Of a stretch of DNA of 64,000 nt, positions 54,836 to 62,556 are shown one piece after another. The DNA comes from Microcoleus sp. CAWBG506 (GTDB lineage Bacteria > Cyanobacteriota > Cyanobacteriia > Cyanobacteriales > Microcoleaceae): positions 34,794-98,793 of the forward strand of contig JAHREW010000008.1 in NCBI GenBank assembly GCA_020883125.1, read 5' to 3'. How positions within the stretch are numbered: the stretch's first letter is position 1; every line of letters begins with the position of its first letter. The translations under genes and the position numbers were made by a program. Below the pieces are notes generated by a model, which made no database searches, was not told the origin of the DNA, and worked only from the letters and a program-made list of their open reading frames with translations.

Positions 54836-56113
54836 ATGATCAATTACTGGATAATCGGCGCTTTCGCAATAGCTTCTGTCTGTTGCGCAGAAATCATCCG
54901 AGACTTTTATCATGTCGTATCCCACTATTGGCCGCCACTGTACAAGCTACACGCTTGGCACCACCGCGTTTTTCGCCCGAATTTGACTCCCGTCAGCGAG
55001 ACAATCTACAAGCAAGCACACTGGCGTCACGATGTACCGGAAGCTGCGTCTATGATGGTTTTGGGCTTGTTGCTGTGGGTGGCGGCTTATTTCTGGATGC
55101 CGGAATATCACTGGGGCGCAGCTGCGGGTTGTGTTTATACTTTAGGCTTTTTGTTGAGTGCGATCGCCCGTGGTTGCGGTATTAAGGGTGCTGATGAATT
55201 AACCGACATCACCCATCAACCGGGAGACTTCCTCACTCCGCCGGGAAATTGGTTGGTGAATAAACCTTACCATTGGCGGCATCATTTCGATAATCAAAAT
55301 GCTTACTATTGTGGTACTTTCACCTTAATCGATCAACTTATGGGGACTGCACTTTCTCTCAAAGGCAAAACGGTAGCCGTCACGGGGGCATCGGGAACTT
55401 TAGGAAATTTGCTGTTAAAATATCTTCACCAAGCTGGTGCAAAAGTTATCGCCCTCACATCGGGAAATCAAACAATTACTGTGAATATTGATGGCAAAGA
55501 TTTGCCTGTGAAAACCATAAGTTGGCAAATAGGTCAAGAGGCAGACTTAGCAGAATTGTTAGAAAAAGTCGATATTCTTGTGATTAATCACGGCATTAAT
55601 GTACAGGGTTCGAGAAGCCCAGAGGCGATCGCCAATTCCTACGAAATCAACACTTTTTCCGCGTGGCGGCTGATGGAACTTTTTCTGCTAACGGTGCGCA
55701 CTAACGAAAATATAGCCAACAAAGAAGTTTGGGTCAACACCTCGGAAGCCGAAGTCATTCCGGCTGTCAGTCCCCTCTACGAGCTCAGCAAGCGGGCTTT
55801 GGGAGACTTGGTAACTCTGCGGCGACTGGATGCACCTTGTATTGTTCGTAAACTAATTTTAGGGCCGTTTAAAAGTAAGTTAAATCCGATCGGCATTATG
55901 TCGCCAGATTGGGTAGCGCAGCAAATTGTCAAACAAGCTAAAGCCGATGCCCGCAATATCATCGTGACAATTAATCCTTTGACATTGATACTCTTTCCTG
56001 TCAAAGAGTTTTTGGTTTCTTTGTATTTCCAAATTTTCAGCCGCCAGGTAATTTCCGAGGGCAAAGAAGCGATGACACCGGAAAAATTTACCGTGGGTAC
56101 AAAGATTAATTGA
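54836..56113 (+). CDS. Bifunctional sterol desaturase / short-chain dehydrogenase
   Basis: 425 aa fusion. Residues 1-180 have fatty-acid-hydroxylase-type membrane helices with histidine clusters HAWHHRVF, HWRHD and HWRHHFDN for a di-iron site. Residues about 180-400 are a Rossmann SDR: VAVTGASGTLGNLLLKYLHQ, DILVINHGINVQGSRSPE and YELSKRALG with Tyr-x3-Lys. The fusion is known as a family in cyanobacteria; hydroxylation or desaturation followed by oxidoreduction of a lipid or terpenoid is likely, substrate unknown. Confidence 0.88.
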   Translation: MINYWIIGAFAIASVCCAEIIRDFYHVVSHYWPPLYKLHAWHHRVFRPNLTPVSETIYKQAHWRHDVPEAASMMVLGLLLWVAAYFWMPEYHWGAAAGCVYTLGFLLSAIARGCGIKGADELTDITHQPGDFLTPPGNWLVNKPYHWRHHFDNQNAYYCGTFTLIDQLMGTALSLKGKTVAVTGASGTLGNLLLKYLHQAGAKVIALTSGNQTITVNIDGKDLPVKTISWQIGQEADLAELLEKVDILVINHGINVQGSRSPEAIANSYEINTFSAWRLMELFLLTVRTNENIANKEVWVNTSEAEVIPAVSPLYELSKRALGDLVTLRRLDAPCIVRKLILGPFKSKLNPIGIMSPDWVAQQIVKQAKADARNIIVTINPLTLILFPVKEFLVSLYFQIFSRQVISEGKEAMTPEKFTVGTKIN

Positions 56114-56528
56114 CCAACAAAAAACCCGGATTTTTAGCAAAACCGGGTTTCTCCAACTGAATCAAACGGGAGCATCCCGATTTTGTATAGGCGAAGCCTG
56201 ACGGCAGACAATTTATATCGTTGACCGTTGCATCGGAATGATTTAACCACAGAGAACACAGAGAACACAGAGAGATCGGAGAGAAATGAATACAGGACGA
56301 TGTTAACGGAATTGATATTATTAGCTCGCGCCAGAGATTTACAGCGAGAGCATCCCAATTTTGCAGGGCGAAGCATGACCGCAGATAATTTATGAGTTAA
56401 AAGCAGAGATTTACAGCGGTCATGCTTCGCCCCTACGGATATATTTGCAAAAATGGGATGCTCCCTTTATAGCGGTCATGCTTTGACCCTAGGAATATAC
56501 TTGCAAAATAGAGATGCACTCAATCAAA
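56114..56528. repeat. Cluster of four dispersed repeat types
   Basis: In order: ACCGGGTTT inverted repeat (56119-56152), GGGAGCATCCCGATTTTGTA element (56168-56215), ACCACAGAGAACACAGAGAA copy (56246-56270), and two further GCATGACCGC elements (56345-56450, 56455-56520). No gene. This is the densest repeat pile-up in the window. Confidence 0.82.
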
Positions 56529-57128
56529 CTAATTACTTACCTCAGACATTTCAATGACGCGGCCATCATAATCTTTTACCAAAAAGTTTAGTGGTTTTTC
56601 CCGGCGAATTTTATATTTAATGCCACGAGTTTGGACTCTCATCAATAGCTGATCCAAACATTCGCGATCGAAACAAACGTGACGCTGGCGATTTTTTTCC
56701 CCCGCCAGAGCACCGCTAATTACGTGCAATTGGGTATTTTTCATTAACTGATACCACAAACCCTCGGAAGTCGCCATGGTTTGACTGTTAGTCCCCCTGC
56801 CGACATTGGGCGACAAATATAGTGGATCGATACCAGTTGTGCCCAAGGTTTGCTCGTAATTGTAGTAGTAGTGCAGCGGCACCTCTGCTACTGGTAGATC
56901 TAACATTCCCTCGTAGAATTGTCGAGCTTGCCCCAGATCTGATACCATCACGGTGTGTACCTTGGGTGCACTGGTGAGAAACATCCACATCGCCCCTGCA
57001 TAGGCTGCTAGCAGCATCACCATAATGCCTTGAGTTGAAAACAAGCTGTCTAGGGGCAGCGATGGCAAGAAAGAACTTAAGTGCAAAGGGTGAAGTGCCA
57101 GGGTAATAATACTAACTGCTAGAGTCAT
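56529..57128 (-). CDS. VOC/glyoxalase-fold protein with membrane anchor
   Basis: 199 aa. Two N-terminal hydrophobic stretches (AVSIITLALHPLHLSSFLPS, GIMVMLLAAYAGAMWMFLT) precede a VOC-type domain: VHTVMVSDLGQARQFYEGML, LWYQLMKNTQLHVISGA, RHVCFDRECLDQLLMRV and VKDYDGRVIEMSEVS. Metal-ligand residues His and Glu are present at the usual strands. Function unknown; anchoring to a membrane is unusual for the family. Confidence 0.8.
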   Translation of the reverse strand: MTLAVSIITLALHPLHLSSFLPSLPLDSLFSTQGIMVMLLAAYAGAMWMFLTSAPKVHTVMVSDLGQARQFYEGMLDLPVAEVPLHYYYNYEQTLGTTGIDPLYLSPNVGRGTNSQTMATSEGLWYQLMKNTQLHVISGALAGEKNRQRHVCFDRECLDQLLMRVQTRGIKYKIRREKPLNFLVKDYDGRVIEMSEVSN

Positions 57129-57182
57129 GAATTATAAGAAAGGGTAAACAACGAAATTTATCAGAAAATTGGGTTTAAAACT

Positions 57183-57202
57183 CCGTCCTGATAGCAGGAC
57201 GG
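57183..57202 (+). terminator. CCGTCCT hairpin with T-run
   Basis: CCGTCCT (57183-57189) and AGGACGG (57196-57202) around GATAGC, followed by CTTTTT. It lies upstream of the minus-strand VOC gene and no plus-strand gene ends near, so it may be an isolated insulator or relic. Confidence 0.5.
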
Positions 57203-57280
57203 CTTTTTCCCCGAAAGTGCATAGTCCCAAATCCTATTGTTGGTAACAACACTCGCAGTCGCCCGCGAGGCTTAAACTAT

Positions 57281-57357
57281 TAGAGAGATCCCAAACAGCC
57301 TGTTAAGAACAGGTCTGATGACCTGACGGGTTCGACAATAATTATGGGAGAAGTCTA
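57281..57357. mobile_element. 77-bp diverged MITE, copy D
   Basis: TAGAGAGATCCC...TATGGGAGAAGTCTA with AACAGGTCTGATGACCTGAC inside. Same flanks (AT before, TTA after) as copies A-C but longer and more eroded. Confidence 0.65.
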
Positions 57358-57406
57358 TTAGGTTAGCCATATATGTTAGCAAAAACTAGCCGTTAGGGTC
57401 TGCGTG

Positions 57407-57808
57407 ATGAAAGTCTTTGTCTACGGTACTCTCAAACCCGGTGAATGCAACTACCTCCGCTATTGCGAAGGAAAGGTTGTGTCTGCTTTTCCGGCGATCG
57501 CCCGCGGTCAGCTTTTTGCCTTGCCCGCAGGCTATCCGGCCATGATTTCTGGGGAAGGAAGAGTCTACGGTTTCCTCCTGTGTTTCGGCGACTCCGCTAT
57601 TTTGCCAGATTTAGACGGACTTGAAGAATACGATCCTGAACGCCAACCCGCACAAAACGAATATCAGCGACAGGAAATCGAAATATTCGATCTCAACTCC
57701 CAATCTTTAGGTACTGCTTGGGCTTACTTGATGTTACCCGATCGCCTTCGTTCTCTCAGAGGCATCTTCCTGCCTGATGGGACCTGGAAAAATAGGCTGT
57801 ATCTCTGA
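57407..57808 (+). CDS. Gamma-glutamylcyclotransferase-like protein
   Basis: 133 aa from ATG 57407 (a GTG directly upstream is in frame). The GGCT/AIG2 substrate loop KVFVYGTLKPGECNYLRY is intact and the catalytic Glu lies in LDGLEEYDPE. Known relatives cyclise gamma-glutamyl peptides in glutathione turnover or handle gamma-glutamylamines. Monocistronic. Confidence 0.88.
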   Translation: MKVFVYGTLKPGECNYLRYCEGKVVSAFPAIARGQLFALPAGYPAMISGEGRVYGFLLCFGDSAILPDLDGLEEYDPERQPAQNEYQRQEIEIFDLNSQSLGTAWAYLMLPDRLRSLRGIFLPDGTWKNRLYL

Positions 57809-57988
57809 TTTGGTATTTTGAGGCTGTGGGGGCGTTGAAAGCCTTCTTTTTGGTTTATTGAGTGTTGACTTTTAGCTGTATTTTATAATTCTGATGGTAG
57901 CAGATTTGATCTAATATCAATTCCGGTTGCACCGTCAGGTGATGTTGACAGTTGACTGTTGACAATCAATCGGTTTCTGCCGACTTGA

Positions 57989-59428
57989 CTAATCTGGATA
58001 AGTCGATCGCTTTTTGATGCTGGTTTTGTTGATTATATATTCTCTGATTACTGGCTCGATCGTAAAGTGCGATCGCCCATTTTGTTTTACTGTTTCAACT
58101 AATGACCGTCGTCCTAAAGATTGCATGACTTTCAAGAGTTCTGGCGGTGATAGTTGCAGGTTTTCTGGTATTTTTGAGATGTCGGCTGGTTCGGGGGTAG
58201 TTGCTAGCCATGCGATAACTTGTTGTTCAGATGCAGATAGGCGATCGCACTTTTGATGCAGCAGAGATTCTAAGTCACCTAAAAATAGGGTATTATAGGA
58301 GAGAAACTCGGAAACGCTGCCGCCGAATAAATCTTGAATCATAGTTGCAACTATATTTAACCATAGGGGATTGCCTCGGTAAAGGTCAATCAGTTGTGAC
58401 CATTTCTCCTCTTCAGCTAATCTTTTTTCTCTGAATATTTCCGCTGCTTCCGCGCCCAAACCGTTGAGTTGCAGCGATTTACAGGGGCGGTTTTCGCCTT
58501 CTAGGGCGGCAATTTCTCTGGGTTTTTCCCAACTGAGGAGAATTAAGCAACTGTTGTGCGATGATTCTGCTAGTTGTTTGAAGAATGTGCCGTAATTTTG
58601 ATAGCCTGGTTGGTAGTGGCCTGCGAGTTGTCCGCTGGTGAAGATGGTTTGGATATCATCGAGGATTAGGAGACAGCGGGATAAACGCAAATGCTCTAGT
58701 AGGGGCAATCCCCCCGTGGTTGCCCTTTCTTCGGCGGAGGGGGCGGGCACGGGGGCACCGCCCCTACAAAGGAATTGAATTAAGTTTGTTTGCAGGGTTT
58801 GCAGGGGTGGTGAATTGCGGAGGCTGCGGTAAATAATATAATCGAATTCGTATTGAATTTGTGGGATTAGTTGGAGAGTTAGGGCGGTTTTGCCAATGCC
58901 GGATAAGCCGTATATGGCGATGAGGCGGGTGCGGTTTTCCAAAATCCACTGTTTGAGGGTGGTGAGTTCGGATGTGCGGTTATAGAATAGGTTGGGTTCT
59001 GGTGCGTCGGATAAGTCTAAATGCAGTTTTGGTTCAGAATTGCTTGTTTTTTCGTTAAATTTATCCTTGTCTTGCGCTTCAGATTGTGAGACTTCTGGAG
59101 AATAAAAAGTATCTGCGGAGATGTTACGAATATGGATGCAGCCATTCCCCACAAGTGAGACATGGGAAACTTGTAAATTTTCCAGTTTAGCTCTAAAATT
59201 GGCTTTGCATATTTGTTCCTCACCTAATGCAACTGATAGAAGTTTCCACAATTTGAAGCCAACTTCTTTAACATATTTTTCTGAACGGTGGTGTTCCTGT
59301 GCAATTTCTTTATATTTTTGATTGTCCCAAGCGCCGCGCAGTATAGCTTTTTGCAGACTATCTAAGTGTTTTCCCGTAGTAGTTAAAGCTAGATTGTCAG
59401 TAAATTTTAAGGCTTCTTCAACGTCCAT
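57989..59428 (-). CDS. vMAP-type HTH / NB-ARC ATPase with in-frame repeat insert
   Basis: 479 aa. An N-terminal vMAP-type HTH domain (EALKFTDNLALTTTGKHLDS, KYKEIAQEHHRSEKYVKEVG) is followed by an NB-ARC STAND ATPase: P-loop AIYGLSGIGKTALTLQ, Walker B CLLILDDIQTIF, LIDLYRGNPLWLNIVA and a winged helix (LSASEQQVIAWLATTPEPAD). No WD40/TPR sensor follows. Residues about 221-243 are encoded by a GTAGGGGC...GCCCCTAC palindromic repeat (58699-58767, 69 bp) inserted in frame within the ATPase. STAND proteins of this layout act as signalling switches, sometimes in defence or death pathways. Confidence 0.87.
   Translation of the reverse strand: MDVEEALKFTDNLALTTTGKHLDSLQKAILRGAWDNQKYKEIAQEHHRSEKYVKEVGFKLWKLLSVALGEEQICKANFRAKLENLQVSHVSLVGNGCIHIRNISADTFYSPEVSQSEAQDKDKFNEKTSNSEPKLHLDLSDAPEPNLFYNRTSELTTLKQWILENRTRLIAIYGLSGIGKTALTLQLIPQIQYEFDYIIYRSLRNSPPLQTLQTNLIQFLCRGGAPVPAPSAEERATTGGLPLLEHLRLSRCLLILDDIQTIFTSGQLAGHYQPGYQNYGTFFKQLAESSHNSCLILLSWEKPREIAALEGENRPCKSLQLNGLGAEAAEIFREKRLAEEEKWSQLIDLYRGNPLWLNIVATMIQDLFGGSVSEFLSYNTLFLGDLESLLHQKCDRLSASEQQVIAWLATTPEPADISKIPENLQLSPPELLKVMQSLGRRSLVETVKQNGRSHFTIEPVIREYIINKTSIKKRSTYPD
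58699..58767. repeat. 69-bp palindromic repeat inside a coding region
   Basis: GTAGGGGCAATCCCCCC at one end and GGGGGCACCGCCCCTAC at the other; the length is a multiple of three, keeping the NB-ARC frame open. Confidence 0.85.
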
Positions 59429-59472
59429 TGGTCAGTCAGATGCAAGGGGTTGACCTAATTATAGCGCAACTT

Positions 59473-59566
59473 TATATGACTTTTTCAAGCTTAACCAGCT
59501 AAATATGACTTTTTCTGACCTAGCTATTAAGATAAGTTCCCTACTAAATATGGCTTTATATGGCTT
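59473..59566 (-). promoter_or_regulatory. Iterated ATATGACTTTTTC / ATATGGCTT motifs upstream of the NB-ARC gene
   Basis: TATATGACTTTTTC (59473-59486) and AATATGACTTTTTC (59502-59515) are followed by AATATGGCTT (59547-59556) and TATATGGCTT (59557-59566). They lie 45-140 nt upstream of the NB-ARC start and could be iterons for a regulator, perhaps the protein's own HTH domain. Confidence 0.45.
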
Positions 59567-59619
59567 GACAAGCTTTAGTATCTAAGGAAAAATTTATAAT
59601 AAGTATACACCAAAAGGTA

Positions 59620-60063
59620 ATGAAACTAATGCACGGCTTAAAAATGGGTTTGTTGTTTGTTGGTTTCATATCAAGTTTTTCTTTCGCTTCAATCGCACGA
59701 GCGGGAGAGCGATGGCCTGAGCCTGAAAAGCCTGGTAACTGTCCGGTAAATAGTGTTTGCGATCGATATGATACCCGTTTCAAACCAGATAATGCCTGGG
59801 GAATAGGTGGGTTTTATGTAAATCTGACAACTGAACGCTCTTCTGCTACTATTACATGGACAGCGAGGAAATGCGATGGTAATGAAATTAGTGGGTCGAA
59901 AAATATTTCAAGGGGTTCTACAGGTCAAAACTATATTGACTTTCCTAACAAGATTCCCTTTACACAAGGGGTTTGCTCTTTTAGTTATAGTGTAGTGAAT
60001 CCCAAAAATGAGGATGGGGGGAATCGCGTTGATTTCTTGATGAACTACGATGTAGATTACTAA
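59620..60063 (+). CDS. Small secreted protein of unknown family
   Basis: 147 aa. Signal peptide KMGLLFVGFISSFSFASIAR with cleavage near ARAGE; the mature part has four cysteines (NCPVNSVCDRYDT, ARKCDGNEISGS, GVCSFSYSVVN) and looks like an all-beta domain. No recognised motif. Base composition is slightly more A/T-rich than neighbours. Probably periplasmic or extracellular; divergent from the NB-ARC gene. Confidence 0.7.
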   Translation: MKLMHGLKMGLLFVGFISSFSFASIARAGERWPEPEKPGNCPVNSVCDRYDTRFKPDNAWGIGGFYVNLTTERSSATITWTARKCDGNEISGSKNISRGSTGQNYIDFPNKIPFTQGVCSFSYSVVNPKNEDGGNRVDFLMNYDVDY

Positions 60064-60118
60064 CTAAGATAAGTGGGAAATAGAGTATTAAAAACTCCTC
60101 TCCCTATTTTCTGAAAAA

Positions 60119-60240
60119 GGGCGATCGCCCTTCCTCTCCCTATTTTCTGAAAAAGCGCGATCGTCCTTCCCTATTGCACCTCATTTCCAAGCCCGATCGC
60201 CCCTCATTTTCCAACTGTTAAAAAAGCGCGATCGCCCTCA
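60119..60240. repeat. GCGATCGCCCTTCCTCTCCC repeat cluster
   Basis: Four related units built from GCGATCGCCCTTCCTCTCCC and TTTTCTGAAAAAGCGCGATCG. Single units recur at 61429-61500, 62108-62145 and 62816-62880, separating the small genes of this island. Confidence 0.85.
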
Positions 60241-60257
60241 CGCAGTAAAAGCAAAAA

Positions 60258-60569
60258 CTACCGCTGATACAAAGAACGAGCAAACTCTAATACTTCCTGT
60301 TTAATCGGTTCCGACAAACGATTAATTATCGCATCCAGTCGCTCTGATGTTGACAGCCAGCTTTTAGTATTAGCCTTCCAGACAACAATAAATTGCTCCT
60401 CAGATAGCGCACACAAAGCTAAAGTTTCTCCTTCATCATTAGTAAACTCTACCTCACAGGTATTATCCGGGTAGCACTCCACTATTGCCCCTCTATCTCC
60501 CAATGAGAGATTATTTTCCGGCAAATTTACTAGCAGTTCAATTATGTCAAACAGTTCTGGTTTGTGCAT
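60258..60569 (-). CDS. DUF4926 protein with DUF2281-like tail (module 1)
   Basis: 103 aa from ATG 60569, which overlaps the DUF6883 stop as TGATG with AGGAG just upstream. DUF4926 domain: LFDIIELLVNLPENNLSLGD, RGAIVECYPDNTCEVEFTND, TLALCALSEEQFIVVW. The tail SERLDAIINRLSEPIKQEVL then EFARSL resembles DUF2281, found in small antitoxin-like proteins. The tight coupling to DUF6883 suggests the two products act together. Confidence 0.85.
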   Translation of the reverse strand: MHKPELFDIIELLVNLPENNLSLGDRGAIVECYPDNTCEVEFTNDEGETLALCALSEEQFIVVWKANTKSWLSTSERLDAIINRLSEPIKQEVLEFARSLYQR

Positions 60570-60913
60570 CACCGTCTCCTAACATATAAAGTTGTCAATC
60601 TAGCTCGATCGCTCTCTGGTGCTACTACCCAACCAGTGCGAACAATTTCTCGCTGCCCTTGGACACCAAGAATGTCTATATCTACTCGATAATGTTGACC
60701 GTGTTCGTCAGTCCGGCGTAAAATAGCCTCACAATCTAGTGCTTGCCCCTCTATCTGTTGTAGCAATAACTCATAGTTATCTGTAGTGAAGCCGAGATGA
60801 AGCTGGAACATCAAAGCTTTATCTCTACCTAGCGGGTTATCTGGGCTGAGGGCATACTCAGTTAGCTTTCGTGGATCGATAACGACATTGCTGACAATAT
60901 CTGCCAGTTTCAT
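60569..60913 (-). CDS. DUF6883 protein (module 1)
   Basis: 114 aa, soluble. DUF6883-like pattern: VIDPRKLTEYALSPDNPLGR, KALMFQLHLGFTTDNYELLL, DEHGQHYRVDIDILGVQGQR then EIVRTGW and LTTLYV. The same skeleton (K-T-E-Y, GxxKA, LGF, G-Y-V-D/E, VRTxW) recurs in the gene at 62228. Biochemical role unknown. Its gene starts by ATGA overlap with a small upstream frame and ends by TGATG overlap with DUF4926. Confidence 0.82.
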   Translation of the reverse strand: MKLADIVSNVVIDPRKLTEYALSPDNPLGRDKALMFQLHLGFTTDNYELLLQQIEGQALDCEAILRRTDEHGQHYRVDIDILGVQGQREIVRTGWVVAPESDRARLTTLYVRRR

Positions 60914-61080
60914 TTTGCCTCCCCCGATTCATAAATCCTCAAAAAAGTCCTAGAAAAACCAGCTTCATCAGCAGTTTCAACCAGATTTTTTAGATAATTA
61001 TTTATTTCTTCATCTCCACAGTCAAAACCCTCTCTCTGGAAATTAGGAAAACTTTTTAAAGTACAAAATCTCCATCCCAC
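60910..61080 (-). CDS. Candidate 56-aa small protein overlapping DUF6883
   Basis: From GTG 61080 the frame reads VGWRFCTLKSFPNFQREGFD, CGDEEINNYLKNLVETADEA and GFSRTFLRIYESGEAK, ending in TGA within an ATGA overlap with the DUF6883 gene. Composition is protein-like. FDCGDEEINNYL recalls the N-terminal motif of GNAT-type toxins, but no acetyltransferase core follows, so that may be chance. It also overlaps the end of the preceding membrane-protein gene. Confidence 0.45.
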   Translation of the reverse strand: MGWRFCTLKSFPNFQREGFDCGDEEINNYLKNLVETADEAGFSRTFLRIYESGEAK

Positions 61081-61346
61081 GATTCACTCCTGTCATATTT
61101 ACTTTTAAATTCAGCAACAGTCAATTTCAATTCTTCTGATGCTGGCGACGGATTGTCCCACAAATTTTCTGAGCCGCCCCGATCCCGCTCTGTTTTTTCA
61201 GGTAAAGATTGAGGTTGATAGTTCACAACTAAACCTTCTGGCAATAGGCGGTATTCGCGCTGTAAAATTAGAAAAATCAGCACGAATTGTAATATAATAA
61301 CTATGGTTAACAGCAGAGTTTCCATTTTGAGTGTCAGGAATTCCAT
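61056..61346 (-). CDS. Small single-span membrane protein
   Basis: 96 aa with one N-terminal transmembrane helix (LLLTIVIILQFVLIFLILQR) and a polar cytoplasmic or lumenal tail ending AEFKSKYDRSESWDGDFVL. An ATG seven codons in (61325) is an alternative start. Function unknown. It is upstream of the DUF6883-DUF4926 couple and may be co-transcribed. Confidence 0.6.
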   Translation of the reverse strand: MEFLTLKMETLLLTIVIILQFVLIFLILQREYRLLPEGLVVNYQPQSLPEKTERDRGGSENLWDNPSPASEELKLTVAEFKSKYDRSESWDGDFVL

Positions 61347-61515
61347 CTTTGCGATCGATACTCATATTTCATAATATAGCATAATTCCTCCTGACAAGAT
61401 AGAAATCAAGTCATGCACGAGACGGAAATGCGATCGCCCTTCCTCTCCCAATTTTCTGACAAAGCGCGTGAAGCGCAGCTATCCCGTAGGGAATCGCCCT
61501 TTCAATATAAATCAT

Positions 61516-61785
61516 TCAAGCTAACTCCGACACACTCAGCCGCCCTTCTACGGGTTCATACTCATCCTCTAAAAGCCAATACTGTGCCTCATCATAACTC
61601 TTACTAGAAAACACAACTTTATAACCCTCAGCCGGATCGTAGATCCGACAATTGCCCTCAGCATCACTTAGTAACAAAAGCAGATAAGGCGGTGAAAGAT
61701 TTGGATCGATCCATACTTCTGTAAACTCCCAGTTATTCTTCACTAAATCGGCTTTGAGGCGTAACGTGGTATCGGTTTTCTGCAT
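61516..61785 (-). CDS. Small hypothetical protein downstream of DUF6972
   Basis: 89 aa if started at ATG 61785, overlapping DUF6972 by 53 nt; a GTG at 61743 would give 75 aa beginning (V)KNNWEFTEVWID with an 11-nt overlap and may be the true start. Other parts: PPYLLLLLSDAEGNCRIYDP, FSSKSYDEAQYWLLEDEYEP. Compact, acidic, no known domain. Its coupling to DUF6972 suggests a pair. Confidence 0.6.
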   Translation of the reverse strand: MQKTDTTLRLKADLVKNNWEFTEVWIDPNLSPPYLLLLLSDAEGNCRIYDPAEGYKVVFSSKSYDEAQYWLLEDEYEPVEGRLSVSELA

Positions 61786-62071
61786 CAACTTTTATCTCTC
61801 CGTAATAAAGTAAAAGACGGCTACCGTCCGGGTCAACTCTATAACCAATTGATTCAGCAAAAAACATACCATAACGCTCGTAGCCCCGAATCGTATTTGT
61901 AAATTCTCCCTCTTCTATTATGACTTGAACTACCTGATTCATCGTAGCCTCATGGTTGAAAATATGAGCAGCACGTCCTTTATTCAGCAGTCTTCTCATT
62001 TGTGGCGTGTCTGGCAAGTGTTTAGCAATGTGCCTGCTGTCAAGGGTAATTTGCCGATTAATTCCACTCAT
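61733..62071 (-). CDS. DUF6972 family protein
   Basis: 112 aa from ATG 62071. The characteristic HIFNHEATMNQVVQVIIEEG, IRGYERYGMFFAESIGYRVD and LLYYGEIKVDAENRYHVTP sections match the DUF6972 pattern of cyanobacterial small proteins that often sit at the C-terminus of toxin-like or intein-less modules. Function unknown; partner is probably the overlapping downstream gene. Confidence 0.72.
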   Translation of the reverse strand: MSGINRQITLDSRHIAKHLPDTPQMRRLLNKGRAAHIFNHEATMNQVVQVIIEEGEFTNTIRGYERYGMFFAESIGYRVDPDGSRLLLYYGEIKVDAENRYHVTPQSRFSEE

Positions 62072-62227
62072 CAATTAATTGTTAAGCATACAAGTATGAT
62101 TAAATCACGCGATCGCCCTTTCTCTCCCAACTTTCTGAAAAAGTACGCCCCTGCTTGACCCATCACCTCAAATCTGGTTAGTATAGAAGAAGTAAGACTT
62201 GGAGAGACTTCTTGAAACTGCCAAACT

Positions 62228-62548
62228 ATGAAAGAGCAGTCATTCCTCAGAAAAAAAATTACTGAATATCTGCTCTCACTCACCCATCGCGACGGGAAAA
62301 GCAAAGCAAAATTTTTTTTGCGGTTTGGCTTTTCAGTCGATGATTGGGAAGTCATGGCAACTGCCTTGCTGCGTCATGCCGCTGACCATGAATTAGCTAA
62401 AATTGAAGAATCTCCTTTTGGGACTCGGTACGTTGTTGAAGGAGAAATGCTAGCAGCAGATGGCAGAACACCCTTTGTGCGTTCTGTTTGGTTTATTGAA
62501 ACCGGAGGCGACACTCCCAGGCTAGTAAGTGCCTATCCACCTGATTAA
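62228..62548 (+). CDS. DUF6883 protein (module 2)
   Basis: 106 aa: LRKKITEYLLSLTHRDGKSK, AKFFLRFGFSVDDWEVMATA, GTRYVVEGEMLAADGRTPFV then RSVWFIETG and LVSAYP. It shares the family skeleton with 60569-60913 but is distant, so the two modules are not recent duplicates. It lies 8 nt upstream of a DUF4926 gene, as in module 1, and is divergent from DUF6972. Confidence 0.82.
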   Translation: MKEQSFLRKKITEYLLSLTHRDGKSKAKFFLRFGFSVDDWEVMATALLRHAADHELAKIEESPFGTRYVVEGEMLAADGRTPFVRSVWFIETGGDTPRLVSAYPPD

Positions 62549-62556
62549 AAAAGAAA

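Noticed and set aside
61413-61607. Plus-strand frame of 64 codons
   Set aside because: It reads through a HIP1-rich repeat and the antisense of the small gene at 61516; composition reflects the repeat.
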